From an uncultured Rhizobiaceae group bacterium (lineage in GTDB: Bacteria > Pseudomonadota > Alphaproteobacteria > Rhizobiales > Rhizobiaceae), in the NCBI GenBank assembly GCA_937930635.1, contig CALHCF010000005.1:1-64000 (forward strand): a stretch of 64,000 nucleotides of DNA, in the 5' to 3' direction. Within the stretch, counting starts at the first letter, position 1. Each line of letters opens with the position of its first letter. The notes under the pieces are model-generated. The model worked only from the letters and a program-made list of their open reading frames with translations. It made no database searches and was not told the origin of the DNA. Positions 9,346-18,380 of this stretch are shown piece by piece. The translations under genes and the position numbers were made by a program.

Positions 9346-10485
9346 CTACGCCTTCTCTTCCGGCGAACCGTATCGGGTTCTGTCACTTTTTGATGGACCG
9401 GAGACCCCGGCAAACACACGGGCTACTGCCGGCGTGAACAGGCTGCCCATTGCTCCGGCAAACAGGATAACCAGACCTTGAATAAGCACAATCATGTCGC
9501 GGGTAATCGTGGGCATGTCGAACGCCAGTTCTGACCCGCCCTGATAAAGTGCACCAAACAGGATCGCCGCTGGAACAATACCCGCAGGATGTGACCGCCC
9601 CATGAGAGCCACGGCGATACCGACAAAACCTGCTCCTTCCACGAAATCGAGCTGCAACCGTGCCTGATCGCCCATCACGGGGTTCAGCGCCATCATGCCT
9701 GCCAGACCGCCGGAAATCATCATGATCAGGACTGTCAGACGCACTTCCCGCATCCCGGCATATTTGGCAGCCCGCGGGCTGATACCGAGCGTGCGAACTT
9801 CATAACCAAACCGGGTGCGCCAGATGATAACCCAGACGACAAAGGCGGCAATGAGCGCAAGCAGGAACGTAATGTTGAGCGGTGACGAGCCCATATCAAG
9901 ACCCAGAGGTTTGAACAGCCAGTCCAATTTTGGGATCTGGCCACCGGCGGCAAAATCACGGGTCTGTGGTGCCGGGTCGCCTTCTTTATGCAGAACACCG
10001 GCCAGCAGATAAACCATCAGCGCCGATGCAATGAAATTGAACATGATGGTGGTGATGACCACATGGCTGCCCCGGGTCGCCTGAAGAAGTGCTGGGATAT
10101 AGGCCCAGGCCGCCCCAAAAACCGCAGCTCCCGCAATAGCGAGGGGAAAGGTCAGCCACCAGGGCAGGATGCTGTCTAAAGAGAGGCAAACCAGCCCAAC
10201 ACCCAGCCCGCCAATATAAGCCTGCCCCTCACCGCCGATGTTGAACAACCCGGCATGGGCCGCAACGGCAACTGCCAGCCCTGTAAAAATGAAGGTGGTC
10301 GCATAAAACAGGGTGAAACCGATATTGTAGCCGTTTCCAAAAGCCCCCTTCACCATCAGATAGGCTGCTGTGACCGGGCTTTCGCCAACAAACATCACCA
10401 CCAGCCCGGCAACGATGAAGGCTACAGCCACGTTGATGAGCGGGATCAGACCAATATCAACCCAGCGGGGTAGAGGAGCGTTCAT
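9346..10485 (-). CDS. nucleoside ABC transporter permease (BPD_transp_2 family, first subunit)
   Basis: A 379-residue membrane protein and the usual heteromeric partner of the following permease. Hydrophobic segments begin at about residue 12, and FNIGGEGQAYIGGLG is the family signature. The C-terminal tail (about 25 residues) is hydrophilic and Arg/Lys-rich. It is first of the five salvage genes and lies 20 bases downstream of the isochorismatase-like gene, so the operon may begin further up. The cognate ATP-binding subunit must be encoded elsewhere. Confidence 0.9.
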   Translation of the reverse strand: MNAPLPRWVDIGLIPLINVAVAFIVAGLVVMFVGESPVTAAYLMVKGAFGNGYNIGFTLFYATTFIFTGLAVAVAAHAGLFNIGGEGQAYIGGLGVGLVCLSLDSILPWWLTFPLAIAGAAVFGAAWAYIPALLQATRGSHVVITTIMFNFIASALMVYLLAGVLHKEGDPAPQTRDFAAGGQIPKLDWLFKPLGLDMGSSPLNITFLLALIAAFVVWVIIWRTRFGYEVRTLGISPRAAKYAGMREVRLTVLIMMISGGLAGMMALNPVMGDQARLQLDFVEGAGFVGIAVALMGRSHPAGIVPAAILFGALYQGGSELAFDMPTITRDMIVLIQGLVILFAGAMGSLFTPAVARVFAGVSGPSKSDRTRYGSPEEKA

Positions 10486-10505
10486 CTGGTGATCGTCTCA
10501 AAAAC

Positions 10506-11066
10506 TTAGTGCAACGGCGCGTCGGCCAGAGCCATCAGCGTTTCCGTATCGGTGATTTTGACATAGTCGCCATCAAGAACGCTCAAGGTCAATGCATGAA
10601 CATCATCGGCGGACCATTTATTCCCATTCCTGTCCGTCTGTTCCAATGAGGCCGTCGCGTCAGCCGCCAGGAAAACCATGAAACCGAGATTGCCTGCCAT
10701 GCGAGCGGTTGTGCCAACGCAATGTTCCAGATGAACACCGCACACAACCAGCTGTGCGCAACCATGGGCCTCCAGGGCCTGCATCAGATCGGTCCCGACA
10801 AAAGCGTTCGTCGTACGCTTTTCGATCACCTCCTCGTGGGGCAAGGGAGCCACTTCCGGCATGAAGGCGTGGCCGGGCTTATCCGGCGCATAAGGCGATT
10901 GCGGGTTCATATCATCATGCCGGATGTGAACAACGGGGTCGCCGCGCTCGCGCCAGCACGCCAGCAGCTTTGCCGCATTGACCTCTGCATCAGGTTGCCC
11001 TCGCTGACCAAGAACCGGGTCTTTCCCGGCCTTTTGCATATCAATGATAAGCAGGGTTGCGCTCAC
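10506..11066 (-). CDS. isochorismatase-family cysteine hydrolase
   Basis: A 186-residue single-domain hydrolase of the nicotinamidase/isochorismatase fold. The triad is visible as Asp9 in LLIIDMQ, Lys in EKRTTNAF and the nucleophile Cys in GVHLEHCVGTTAR. It begins with GTG and overlaps the VOC gene by four bases. The substrate is not determined by sequence. Its position at the head of a nucleoside salvage operon allows an amidase role on a nucleobase breakdown product, but this is inference only. Confidence 0.85.
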   Translation of the reverse strand: MSATLLIIDMQKAGKDPVLGQRGQPDAEVNAAKLLACWRERGDPVVHIRHDDMNPQSPYAPDKPGHAFMPEVAPLPHEEVIEKRTTNAFVGTDLMQALEAHGCAQLVVCGVHLEHCVGTTARMAGNLGFMVFLAADATASLEQTDRNGNKWSADDVHALTLSVLDGDYVKITDTETLMALADAPLH

Positions 11067-11497
11067 TCTTTCAGCTCCAGCTTCAATTGCCCGGACTTTG
11101 GGTCACCTTCAAAAAAGGGATTATAGGCCACTTCCCACAAATGCCCGTCCGGATCGGAAAAATAACCGGAGTAACCTCCCCAGAACACTTTTTGGGGTTG
11201 TTTGGTTGCAGTGGCTCCGCAGTCGACAGCATGGGCAAAGAAGGCATCCACGGCACTTTCATCTTCCATGTTGACGGCAAGCGCCACACCCCGAAACCCC
11301 GCTGGCACATTTTCAACGTCGGCATCTTCAGCCAGAGCAGCGCGTCCGTAAAGACCAAGGACAATGGAGTGGCCCTGAAGAAAGGTGACGCTTGGCTGAC
11401 TTGCCTTGGTGTTGGCCCATCCAAGCTTCTCATAAAAGGTGGTCGAGGCTGCCAAATCCTCAACGCCCAGAGTTACGATTGAAATGTTGGGGTTCAT
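11063..11497 (-). CDS. VOC family (glyoxalase/bleomycin-resistance fold) protein
   Basis: A 144-residue small vicinal-oxygen-chelate protein with the paired beta-alpha-beta-beta-beta layout: ISIVTLGVEDLAASTTFYEKLGW at the start and GYFSDPDGHLWEVAYNPFF at the end. The ATG at 11497 is chosen because homologues start just before the first strand; a TTG at 11530 is the alternative. It may be the first gene of the leftward operon, since the gene upstream (FAD oxidoreductase) runs the other way. The reaction is unknown. Confidence 0.8.
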   Translation of the reverse strand: MNPNISIVTLGVEDLAASTTFYEKLGWANTKASQPSVTFLQGHSIVLGLYGRAALAEDADVENVPAGFRGVALAVNMEDESAVDAFFAHAVDCGATATKQPQKVFWGGYSGYFSDPDGHLWEVAYNPFFEGDPKSGQLKLELKE

Positions 11498-11627
11498 TCC
11501 TGGATCAATCCCGTGGGGGCTTTCTGACAATCTATCAGAAAAACGACATATTGGTACCGCTCCAGCGCTTTTCGTCAGGTATTATCCAAGCCATCATGAT
11601 GGGAAACAGGAAGAGGATTTCGGCATC

Positions 11628-14081
11628 ATGTCTGACGAAGAACCCGCCAAAAAACTGCCAACCCATGCCAAGGTCGCGATTATTGGCGGGGGTGTGGTGG
11701 GATGTTCGATCCTGTTTCATCTGGCAAAATTTGGATGGAAAGATGTGGTTTTGCTGGAGCGTGACGAACTGACCTCCGGGTCGTCCTGGCATGCGGCGGG
11801 GCAGATTCATACAATTTCGTCGGATCCGAATATCTCGCGCCTGCAGGGCTATACCATCAAACTCTACAAGGAGATTGAAGAAACTTCCGGGCATTCGGTT
11901 GGTATGCATTCGACTGGCGGCTTCTATCTTGCTTCCAATGATGTGTGGCATGATTATCTGAAACGCGAGCGCTCCAAAGCGCGTTATATGGGGCTTGATC
12001 AGGAGTTCATTTCTGTTGAGGAAGCTGCGCGCCGCCACCCGCTGATCGATCCAAAACATTACAAGGCCGCACTGTGGGATCCGCTGGACGGTGACATCGA
12101 CCCCTCCGGCGTCACCTATGCCTATGCAAAATCTGCCCGTGTGCATGGCGGACAATATTTTACCCATACACCTGTCATTGAGACCAATCAGCAAAAGGAC
12201 GGGTCCTGGGATGTTGTGACGTCAAAGGGAATCATCAGGGCGGAGATCGTGGTCAACGCGGCCGGGCTGTGGGCGCGAGAGGCCGGGCATCTGGCGGGTC
12301 TCAACCTGCCGGTTCAACCCATGGAACATCACTATCTTCTGACCGAGACCATCCCACAAATTGCTGAACGCATGAAGCAGGGTGAAAGTGGACGCCTCCC
12401 GGCGGGGATTGATTATGAAGCCAACATCTATTTCCGTCAGGAACGTGATGGCATGTTGCTTGGAACCTATGAACCACGCTCAACCCCGTGGAAAGTGGGC
12501 GGCACGCCGATGGATTTCGGCCATGAATTGCTGAACCCCGATCTGGACCGTATTGCAGACCGGCTGGAGCTTGCATTCGAACGCATTCCGGCCCTTGCCG
12601 AAGCCGGCATACGCACGACTGTCAACGGCCCGTTCACTTTCGGACCAGACGGCAATCCAATGATCGGGCCAGTTCCGGGGATGACGAATTACTGGGCCGC
12701 AGTGGGTGTGATGGCAGGCTTTTGTCAGGCTGGTGGCGTGGGATTGTGTCTTGCCGAATGGATGATGGACGGGGAACCGTCAATCGATGTCTGGGCGATG
12801 GATATTGCCCGTTTCGGCGACTATGCGACCCCGGACTGGGGCACTCTCAAAAGTTCGGAAAACTATGAACGCCGCTTCGTGATGACTTTCCCAAACGAAA
12901 CACTGCCGAAGGGGCGAGGGCAAAAGAGAACAGCCGCCTTTGACCGCCTTGTCGCTAAAGGCGCCGTCATGGGCGACAGTTTTGGTCTCGAACACGTTTT
13001 GTGGTTTGCCAAAGACCCGGAAGATGCCCACGAGGAGCCCACTTTCCGCCGCAACCGTTCGCACGATTATGTCGCACAAGAAGTGAAAGCCGTGAGAGAG
13101 GCGGTCGGTGCAATCGAAATAGCGAATTTCGCCAAGCATGATTTTACCGGTCCGAGTGCGCGCGCCTGGCTGGATCATGTGCTGGCAGGCCATATTCCTA
13201 AGCCCGGGCGGCTTGCTCTTACCCCAATGCTGACCCCTGCCGGAAAACTCTATGGTGACCTTACGATTGCCCGCCTCGATGAAGAGCATTTCATGCTGTT
13301 TGGATCAGGTGCGGCGCAGGAGATGCACCGGCGCTGGTTTGAGAGCCATTTGCCCGCCGATGGTGTTTCCTATCGAAACCGTTCTGATGAGTTTCACGGC
13401 TGGGCAATATCGGGGCCTAACAGCCGTAAGCTGCTGGAGAAGATTACGCGCGATGATGTATCTGCAGATGTATTTCGGTTCCGTGATATCCGTCAGACTT
13501 TTGTAGCCGGAGTGCCGGTCATTTTGGCCCGGGTCTCGTTTTCTGGAGAACTGGGTTATGAAATTTACTGCGCCCCGCAATATCACCTCAAGCTGATGGA
13601 GGAGATCGAAGCGGCGGGTGCTGAACTTGGTTTACGTTTTTATGGCAATCGCGCACTCATGTCATTGCGGCTGGAAAAGAACTGGGGAGCCTGGACGCTT
13701 GATTATCGTCCCGACTTCACCGCCGCCGAATCCGGCCTTGATGCTTTCATCCGTTGGGACAAGGAGTTCATTGGCAAGGAAGCGGCCCAGAAAGAACGCA
13801 ATAACGGCCCTGCCAAGCGCCTGATCATGATGACGATCGATATTGATGGTATGGATGTTGTGAACGATGAAGCCATAATGAAGGATGGCAGCTGTGTCGG
13901 CTATGTCGCCTCTGGCGGTTATGCCCATCACGTTCGAAAATCCATGGCGCTGGGCTATGTGCCGCCTGAACTGGCGGCTGATGGCACTGCGCTGGAGGTG
14001 GAAGTCAACGGGGAATTTTATCCCGCAAGCGTGACAGCCCATCCGCTATACGATGCCAATGGAAGCCGTATGCGCAGTTAA
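11628..14081 (+). CDS. FAD-dependent oxidoreductase with GcvT domain (dimethylglycine/sarcosine dehydrogenase-like)
   Basis: An 817-residue two-part enzyme. The N-terminal half is a DAO-type flavoprotein with the dinucleotide fold IIGGGVVGCSILFHL and, just after it, the SSWHAAGQ segment that carries the covalent-flavin histidine in dimethylglycine dehydrogenases. The C-terminal half (about 430-810) is a GcvT aminomethyltransferase domain that passes one-carbon units to tetrahydrofolate. The start ATG at 11628 follows an AAGAGGA ribosome site; a further 63 upstream codons are open but unconserved. Likely substrates are N-methylated glycines from glycine betaine breakdown. The exact substrate is not certain. 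It is transcribed divergently from the VOC gene. Confidence 0.88.
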   Translation: MSDEEPAKKLPTHAKVAIIGGGVVGCSILFHLAKFGWKDVVLLERDELTSGSSWHAAGQIHTISSDPNISRLQGYTIKLYKEIEETSGHSVGMHSTGGFYLASNDVWHDYLKRERSKARYMGLDQEFISVEEAARRHPLIDPKHYKAALWDPLDGDIDPSGVTYAYAKSARVHGGQYFTHTPVIETNQQKDGSWDVVTSKGIIRAEIVVNAAGLWAREAGHLAGLNLPVQPMEHHYLLTETIPQIAERMKQGESGRLPAGIDYEANIYFRQERDGMLLGTYEPRSTPWKVGGTPMDFGHELLNPDLDRIADRLELAFERIPALAEAGIRTTVNGPFTFGPDGNPMIGPVPGMTNYWAAVGVMAGFCQAGGVGLCLAEWMMDGEPSIDVWAMDIARFGDYATPDWGTLKSSENYERRFVMTFPNETLPKGRGQKRTAAFDRLVAKGAVMGDSFGLEHVLWFAKDPEDAHEEPTFRRNRSHDYVAQEVKAVREAVGAIEIANFAKHDFTGPSARAWLDHVLAGHIPKPGRLALTPMLTPAGKLYGDLTIARLDEEHFMLFGSGAAQEMHRRWFESHLPADGVSYRNRSDEFHGWAISGPNSRKLLEKITRDDVSADVFRFRDIRQTFVAGVPVILARVSFSGELGYEIYCAPQYHLKLMEEIEAAGAELGLRFYGNRALMSLRLEKNWGAWTLDYRPDFTAAESGLDAFIRWDKEFIGKEAAQKERNNGPAKRLIMMTIDIDGMDVVNDEAIMKDGSCVGYVASGGYAHHVRKSMALGYVPPELAADGTALEVEVNGEFYPASVTAHPLYDANGSRMRS

Positions 14082-14091
14082 AGGAAATTCA

Positions 14092-14715
14092 GTGCCAGCC
14101 GACAGTGATCTTGATGCCGTCTACAGTTTGGAAACACCGGCTGAACACGCCGCACACTATGACCAGTGGTCTTCAGACTATGACAAAACACTGATCGGCG
14201 ATCTTGGATATGTAGCCCCGGCAAATGTTGCCAGCGTGTTTAAACAGCGGTTCAGCGCATCCGGGCCAATCCTGGATATCGGGGCGGGGACGGGCCTGGT
14301 TGCAGAAAGCCTCAGGGGGCTGATCATTGACGGTGTCGATATTTCCCCAAAAATGCTGGAGGTTGCGAGAAGCAGGGGTATCTATCGTGACCTGATTGAA
14401 GCTGACCTGACAGCCCGATTGCCATTGCCTGACGAGACGTATGACGGGTTTGTTTCCGCCGGGACTTTTACCCACGGTCATGTTGGCCCGGACGCGCTGA
14501 ATGAGCTTTTGCGTGTCGCCAAACAAGGTGCCTTATTTTGTACTGGCACCATTTCTACCGTGTTTGACCAGGCAGGCTTTGGTTCAAAATTCGCACAGAT
14601 GGTCGCCCATGGGCTCATCACGCCGGTCGAGTTTGTTGAAGTTAATATATATGAGGGTGCCACCCACGAACATGCCGATGACAAAAGCCTGGTGGCGATC
14701 TTTCATAAGATCTGA
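14092..14715 (+). CDS. class I SAM-dependent methyltransferase
   Basis: A 207-residue protein with the Rossmann SAM-binding motif ILDIGAGTGLVAESL, the acidic residue in IDGVDISPKMLEVAR, and post-motifs LIEADLTARLPLPDETYDG. GTG at 14092 is chosen as start because AAAGGAAA lies seven bases upstream, just behind the FAD oxidoreductase stop codon at 14081. The two genes therefore form an operon. The methyl acceptor cannot be deduced from the sequence. Confidence 0.82.
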   Translation: MPADSDLDAVYSLETPAEHAAHYDQWSSDYDKTLIGDLGYVAPANVASVFKQRFSASGPILDIGAGTGLVAESLRGLIIDGVDISPKMLEVARSRGIYRDLIEADLTARLPLPDETYDGFVSAGTFTHGHVGPDALNELLRVAKQGALFCTGTISTVFDQAGFGSKFAQMVAHGLITPVEFVEVNIYEGATHEHADDKSLVAIFHKI

Positions 14716-14717
14716 TC

Positions 14718-15632
14718 CTAACGCCAGCTGTCCTCTTCCCACATACGCTGCAGTGCCACACGATAGTTTGGCCAGGCATAGTTCAGGCCAAGTTCGCTGC
14801 GGGATCGGGCGTTCGATACGCGCTTATTTTCGCCATAGAAACTTCGGGCCATCGGTGTCAGATCGGCAGTTTCAAAATCCAGTTCAGGTGGCGGTGTTTT
14901 GCCCATCAGTTCATGCGCAAAGGCGACAACATCCTGCGGCGGTGCCGGTTCATCATCAGTGATGTTGAAAGCTCCCTGCGCCTTTTTTGATGCAGCCAGC
15001 CAGAGTGCCTCGGCAATATCACCTACATGGATACGATTGAACACCTGCCCCTGTTTGACAAGCCGCCGCCCCTTGTTCTGATCTGCGGTGACCAGGGCGT
15101 TGCGGCCGGGGCCATAGATACCGGAAAGACGAAACAGTGCGACGGTCAGCCCGAACCTGTTGCCAACATCAAGCCATTGCGCCTCGGCACGCGTTCTTTG
15201 CCGGGATCGCGCTGACAGGGGGGCGGATGGTGTGGCCTCATCCACCCAGGCACCGTCATGATTTCCATAGACGCCAACGGTGGAGAGATAGCCGATCCAC
15301 TGCAACTTGGGTGCCAGATCCGGCAGTCTGTTGTCCCCAAGCGCTGCAAGCACCGGGTCGACCTGGTTGTCTTTACCACTTTGATCTTCATTCCTTGAAG
15401 GTGCAATCGAGATGACAAGGTGGGTGGTATCGGCCAGCGCGGTACGCAAGGCATCCGACAATGTCAGACTGTCGAGCAGAACCGGTTTGATACCGGCGGC
15501 CTGAAGACTTTCAGCCTTTTTGCTGTCGCGCGTGGTGCCCCAGACATCGGCACCCTCCTTCAAAAAACGATCTGCTATCGCCCTTCCCGAAAAACCGGCA
15601 CCAAATATTCCAAGTTTCATATCCAGATTCAT
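14718..15632 (-). CDS. NAD(P)-binding epimerase-like protein (extended SDR, YeeZ type)
   Basis: A 304-residue protein with an N-terminal dinucleotide fold, LGIFGAGFSGRAIADRFL, an extended-SDR-like YLSTVGVYG segment, and RLSGIYGPGRNAL. It belongs to the atypical SDR group often annotated as NAD-dependent epimerase/dehydratase; the substrate is unknown. It overlaps the queG stop codon (ATGA at 15629-15632) and is therefore co-transcribed with queG and the GST gene. It converges with the methyltransferase gene, only three bases apart. Confidence 0.85.
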   Translation of the reverse strand: MNLDMKLGIFGAGFSGRAIADRFLKEGADVWGTTRDSKKAESLQAAGIKPVLLDSLTLSDALRTALADTTHLVISIAPSRNEDQSGKDNQVDPVLAALGDNRLPDLAPKLQWIGYLSTVGVYGNHDGAWVDEATPSAPLSARSRQRTRAEAQWLDVGNRFGLTVALFRLSGIYGPGRNALVTADQNKGRRLVKQGQVFNRIHVGDIAEALWLAASKKAQGAFNITDDEPAPPQDVVAFAHELMGKTPPPELDFETADLTPMARSFYGENKRVSNARSRSELGLNYAWPNYRVALQRMWEEDSWR

Positions 15633-16621
15633 GATGATGTTTCTTTCAGTTCGTTCAGCGCCCAGTCAGCGGCTTCTGCGACGACGTTGTCGCGATCCTG
15701 AGCCAGGTCTCTGATTTGGGGAATCAGCGCCACGGTTTGCGAATTCCCAGCCGCAATCAGGCAGTTGCGAATAAAGCGGTTGCGGCCAATGCGCTTGACA
15801 GGTGAGCCAGAAAAACGTGTGCGAAAGGCCGCATCATCCAGCGCGAGGAAGTCGGCCAACGCGATAGATTCAGGCTGGGCCGGTGCCGCAAGTTTTGCTT
15901 CACGGGCTTGCTGCGCAAACTTGTTCCACGGGCAAACGGCAAGGCAATCATCGCACCCGTAAATTCTGTTTCCCATCGGCTTCCTGAACTCATGGGGAAT
16001 AGGTCCGGCATGTTCGATGGTCAGATAGGAAATGCAGCGCCTGGCATCGAGCCGATAGGGCGCGGGGAATGCATCGGTGGGGCAGGCATCCATGCAGTTG
16101 CGGCAGGAACCGCAGTGATCGGTTTCGGGCGTGTCATGATCAAGGTCAAGCGTTGTAAAAATCGACCCCAGAAACAACCATGAGCCGAAGTCGCGCGACA
16201 CCAGATTCGTGTGCTTGCCCTGCCAGCCAAGGCCTGCCCGGTGTGCCAGCGGCTTTTCCATGACGGGAGCGGTATCAACGAAAACTTTCACATCGCATGC
16301 TTCATTCCCCTGCCGAGCACGTGCAACCATTTTGGCAGCCAGCGTTTTCAACCGGCCCTTGATGACATCATGATAGTCGCGGTGGCGAGCATAGACCGAG
16401 AGAGCAGCCTGATCGGGCTTTTCCAGAATTTCCAGCGGATCCGTTTCCGGGCCATAATTCATTGAAAGCACGACGATGCTTTTCACGTCAGCCCAAAGGG
16501 ATTTAGGGGCGCTGCGCCGCTCCAGCGTTTCGGCCATCCACGCCATCGATCCGTGATACCCGGCATCGACGAAGGCTTTTAGCCCGTCAGCGGTCGCAGA
16601 AACCGTGTTGGCTCTAACCAC
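15629..16621 (-). CDS. queG: epoxyqueuosine reductase QueG (true start probably upstream)
   Basis: Performs the last step of queuosine synthesis in tRNA, reducing epoxyqueuosine with a cobalamin cofactor and two 4Fe-4S clusters. The ferredoxin motifs CGSCRNCMDACP and CDDCLAVCP and the RDYHDVIKGRL segment are clear. From the first canonical start (GTG at 16621) the protein has 330 residues. In the same frame, however, the upstream codons read NWLDGEAKALGFDGVGV, which matches the conserved N-terminus of QueG. No ATG, GTG or TTG lies between those codons and the stop codon TGA further up. The real start may be a rare codon such as ATC at 16687, three bases after the GST stop codon, or there may be a base error. 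Confidence 0.92.
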   Translation of the reverse strand: MVRANTVSATADGLKAFVDAGYHGSMAWMAETLERRSAPKSLWADVKSIVVLSMNYGPETDPLEILEKPDQAALSVYARHRDYHDVIKGRLKTLAAKMVARARQGNEACDVKVFVDTAPVMEKPLAHRAGLGWQGKHTNLVSRDFGSWLFLGSIFTTLDLDHDTPETDHCGSCRNCMDACPTDAFPAPYRLDARRCISYLTIEHAGPIPHEFRKPMGNRIYGCDDCLAVCPWNKFAQQAREAKLAAPAQPESIALADFLALDDAAFRTRFSGSPVKRIGRNRFIRNCLIAAGNSQTVALIPQIRDLAQDRDNVVAEAADWALNELKETSS

Positions 16622-16689
16622 CCCTACTCCATCAAATCCAAGGGCCTTTGCCTCACCGTCCAGCCAGTTTCGAAATGGGACAGCGATGG

Positions 16690-17379
16690 CTAGAAATCCA
16701 GATCAACATAGTGGGAAACCGGCGGCATGCCGCGCAGACGGTCAGCAAGCAGAGGGCGAAAGGACGGGCGTGATTTTATACGCGCATACCAATCCTTGAG
16801 CGCTGTTACCTCACTCCAGTCGATTTCACCAAGATAGTCGAGCACGGAAATGGAGGACGCGGCTGCAAGATCAGCATGAGTGATGGTTTCGCCAGCCAAC
16901 CAGCTACGGGTGTTTGCCAGCCAGCCCAGATAGTCGAGATGATATCGAATGTTCGATCGTGCTGCGCGCAATGCCTGTGAATCGGGAGCACCACCACCCG
17001 CGCTGGCAGGCATCAGCCGTTTGGTCACACGTTCATGAACCAGATAGCGGGTCACTTCCGCCTCCAGTTTGGTCAGTGCCCAGTCTGCCAGGCGGCGCAT
17101 TTCCGCCCTTGCGACCGGGTCTTCGGGAAAAAGCCGTTTCTCACGCTTCAGCACACCATGGGTTTCGTCCAGATATTCACAAACCGCGTGAGCGCCGACC
17201 ACGTTTGTTGACCCGTCAATCAGGACGGGAAGCGTGGCAGCAGGGTTGATTTCCAGAAACTCCACCCGGCGTTCCCACAGATTTTCTTCATGCAGGGTCA
17301 TGTCCAGATCATACTCTGCCAGCATCAGGCGCACGGCCCGTGAGCCGGCAGACATGGTGTTATGATAGAGAGTGAACAT
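16690..17379 (-). CDS. glutathione S-transferase family protein
   Basis: A 229-residue cytosolic GST. The thioredoxin-fold N-terminal domain (FTLYHNTMSAGSRAVRLML) contains the conserved cis-Pro region PAATLPVLID and the glutathione gamma-glutamyl site GAHAVCEYLDE. The all-helical C-terminal domain begins near residue 95 (TITHADLAAASSISVLDYL). ATG at 17379 has a GGGAG ribosome site; nine upstream codons are open but poorly supported. It is the first gene of the GST-queG-epimerase unit. The electrophile substrate is unknown. Confidence 0.9.
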   Translation of the reverse strand: MFTLYHNTMSAGSRAVRLMLAEYDLDMTLHEENLWERRVEFLEINPAATLPVLIDGSTNVVGAHAVCEYLDETHGVLKREKRLFPEDPVARAEMRRLADWALTKLEAEVTRYLVHERVTKRLMPASAGGGAPDSQALRAARSNIRYHLDYLGWLANTRSWLAGETITHADLAAASSISVLDYLGEIDWSEVTALKDWYARIKSRPSFRPLLADRLRGMPPVSHYVDLDF

Positions 17380-17546
17380 GGGGCTCCCAACAGGCTTTGA
17401 GATCATTGCATCTTGATAAGATGCCGAACACCTCTATAGGAGGCTGGCGAAATTGCGGCAAGAGAGCAGATTCGCAGGTGAATTCCACACCTCGCGACAA
17501 ATATTTGCAGTCTGGTCTTTGCAGTCTGGCTTTAAGGGAAGCATCT

Positions 17547-18380
17547 ATGAGCATTGAGCAAATTCTGGTTCTGGCCATTGTCCAGGGATTGACGGAATTT
17601 CTCCCTGTCTCCTCGTCGGGCCATCTTGTGCTGATACCTGCTTTCACTGGCTGGCCGGACCAGGGCATCGTGACAGATGTCATGGTGCATGTGGGATCAC
17701 TGTTTGCTGTCCTGGTTTATTTCTGGCGCGATGTGCTGAATCTGCTTGGCGGTGTGCGCGATATTTTCAGGGGAAACCCCACTCCCCATTCGCGCATGGC
17801 AATCTATATGGCGCTTGCCACGATACCTGCGCTGGCCTTTGGCGCGATCCTCAAGTTCAGCGGCGCTTCTCAGGCTATCCGCGGTGTTGAGGTGGTTGCT
17901 TTTGGAGCCATCTTTTTTGGCGTTCTCATGTATGTCGCCGACAGGATGGGGGCGCGGGTGAAGAAGATGGAGGACATGACCCTTGCCCCGGCGCTGTGGA
18001 TTGGCCTTGCTCAGGCTGTCGCCCTAATTCCCGGCACAAGCCGGTCTGGCATCACCATGACGGCGGCCCGTTTTATGGGGTTTGAGCGCGGCGAAGCGGC
18101 CCGGTTCTCCTTTTTGCTCGGCATTCCCGCAATCTCGGCGGCAGGCCTTTTCACGGCTCTGGAAGCGGTCCAGGAGGGGCACGGCATTCCCGCTGACGCG
18201 CTCTGGGCCGCATTCTTTACCTTTTTTGCTGCATTGGCCGCAATTGCCATTCTTATGGCCATCGTGAAGCGCACATCCTTTCTGGTCTTCGTGATCTACC
18301 GGGTAGCGCTTGGTCTGTTGTTATTTGCGATGCTCTATGACTGGTTTCCGGGTTTGTTGCCCAGTCTGGCCACGGTTTAA
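17547..18380 (+). CDS. uppP: undecaprenyl-diphosphatase (bacitracin-resistance type)
   Basis: A 277-residue integral membrane phosphatase that recycles undecaprenyl pyrophosphate to the lipid carrier used for peptidoglycan and polysaccharide export. Both signature motifs are present: GLTEFLPVSSSGHL near the start and LIPGTSRSG in the middle. The ATG at 17547 follows AAGGGAAG at the right distance; 50 upstream codons are open but unconserved. Its stop codon overlaps the stop of the convergent hydantoinase-type gene (18377-18380). Confidence 0.95.
   Translation: MSIEQILVLAIVQGLTEFLPVSSSGHLVLIPAFTGWPDQGIVTDVMVHVGSLFAVLVYFWRDVLNLLGGVRDIFRGNPTPHSRMAIYMALATIPALAFGAILKFSGASQAIRGVEVVAFGAIFFGVLMYVADRMGARVKKMEDMTLAPALWIGLAQAVALIPGTSRSGITMTAARFMGFERGEAARFSFLLGIPAISAAGLFTALEAVQEGHGIPADALWAAFFTFFAALAAIAILMAIVKRTSFLVFVIYRVALGLLLFAMLYDWFPGLLPSLATV

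Noticed and set aside
11535-12194. Minus-strand open frame of about 219 codons opposite the FAD oxidoreductase
   Set aside because: Antisense to a clear flavoprotein domain, with no ribosome site and no domain.
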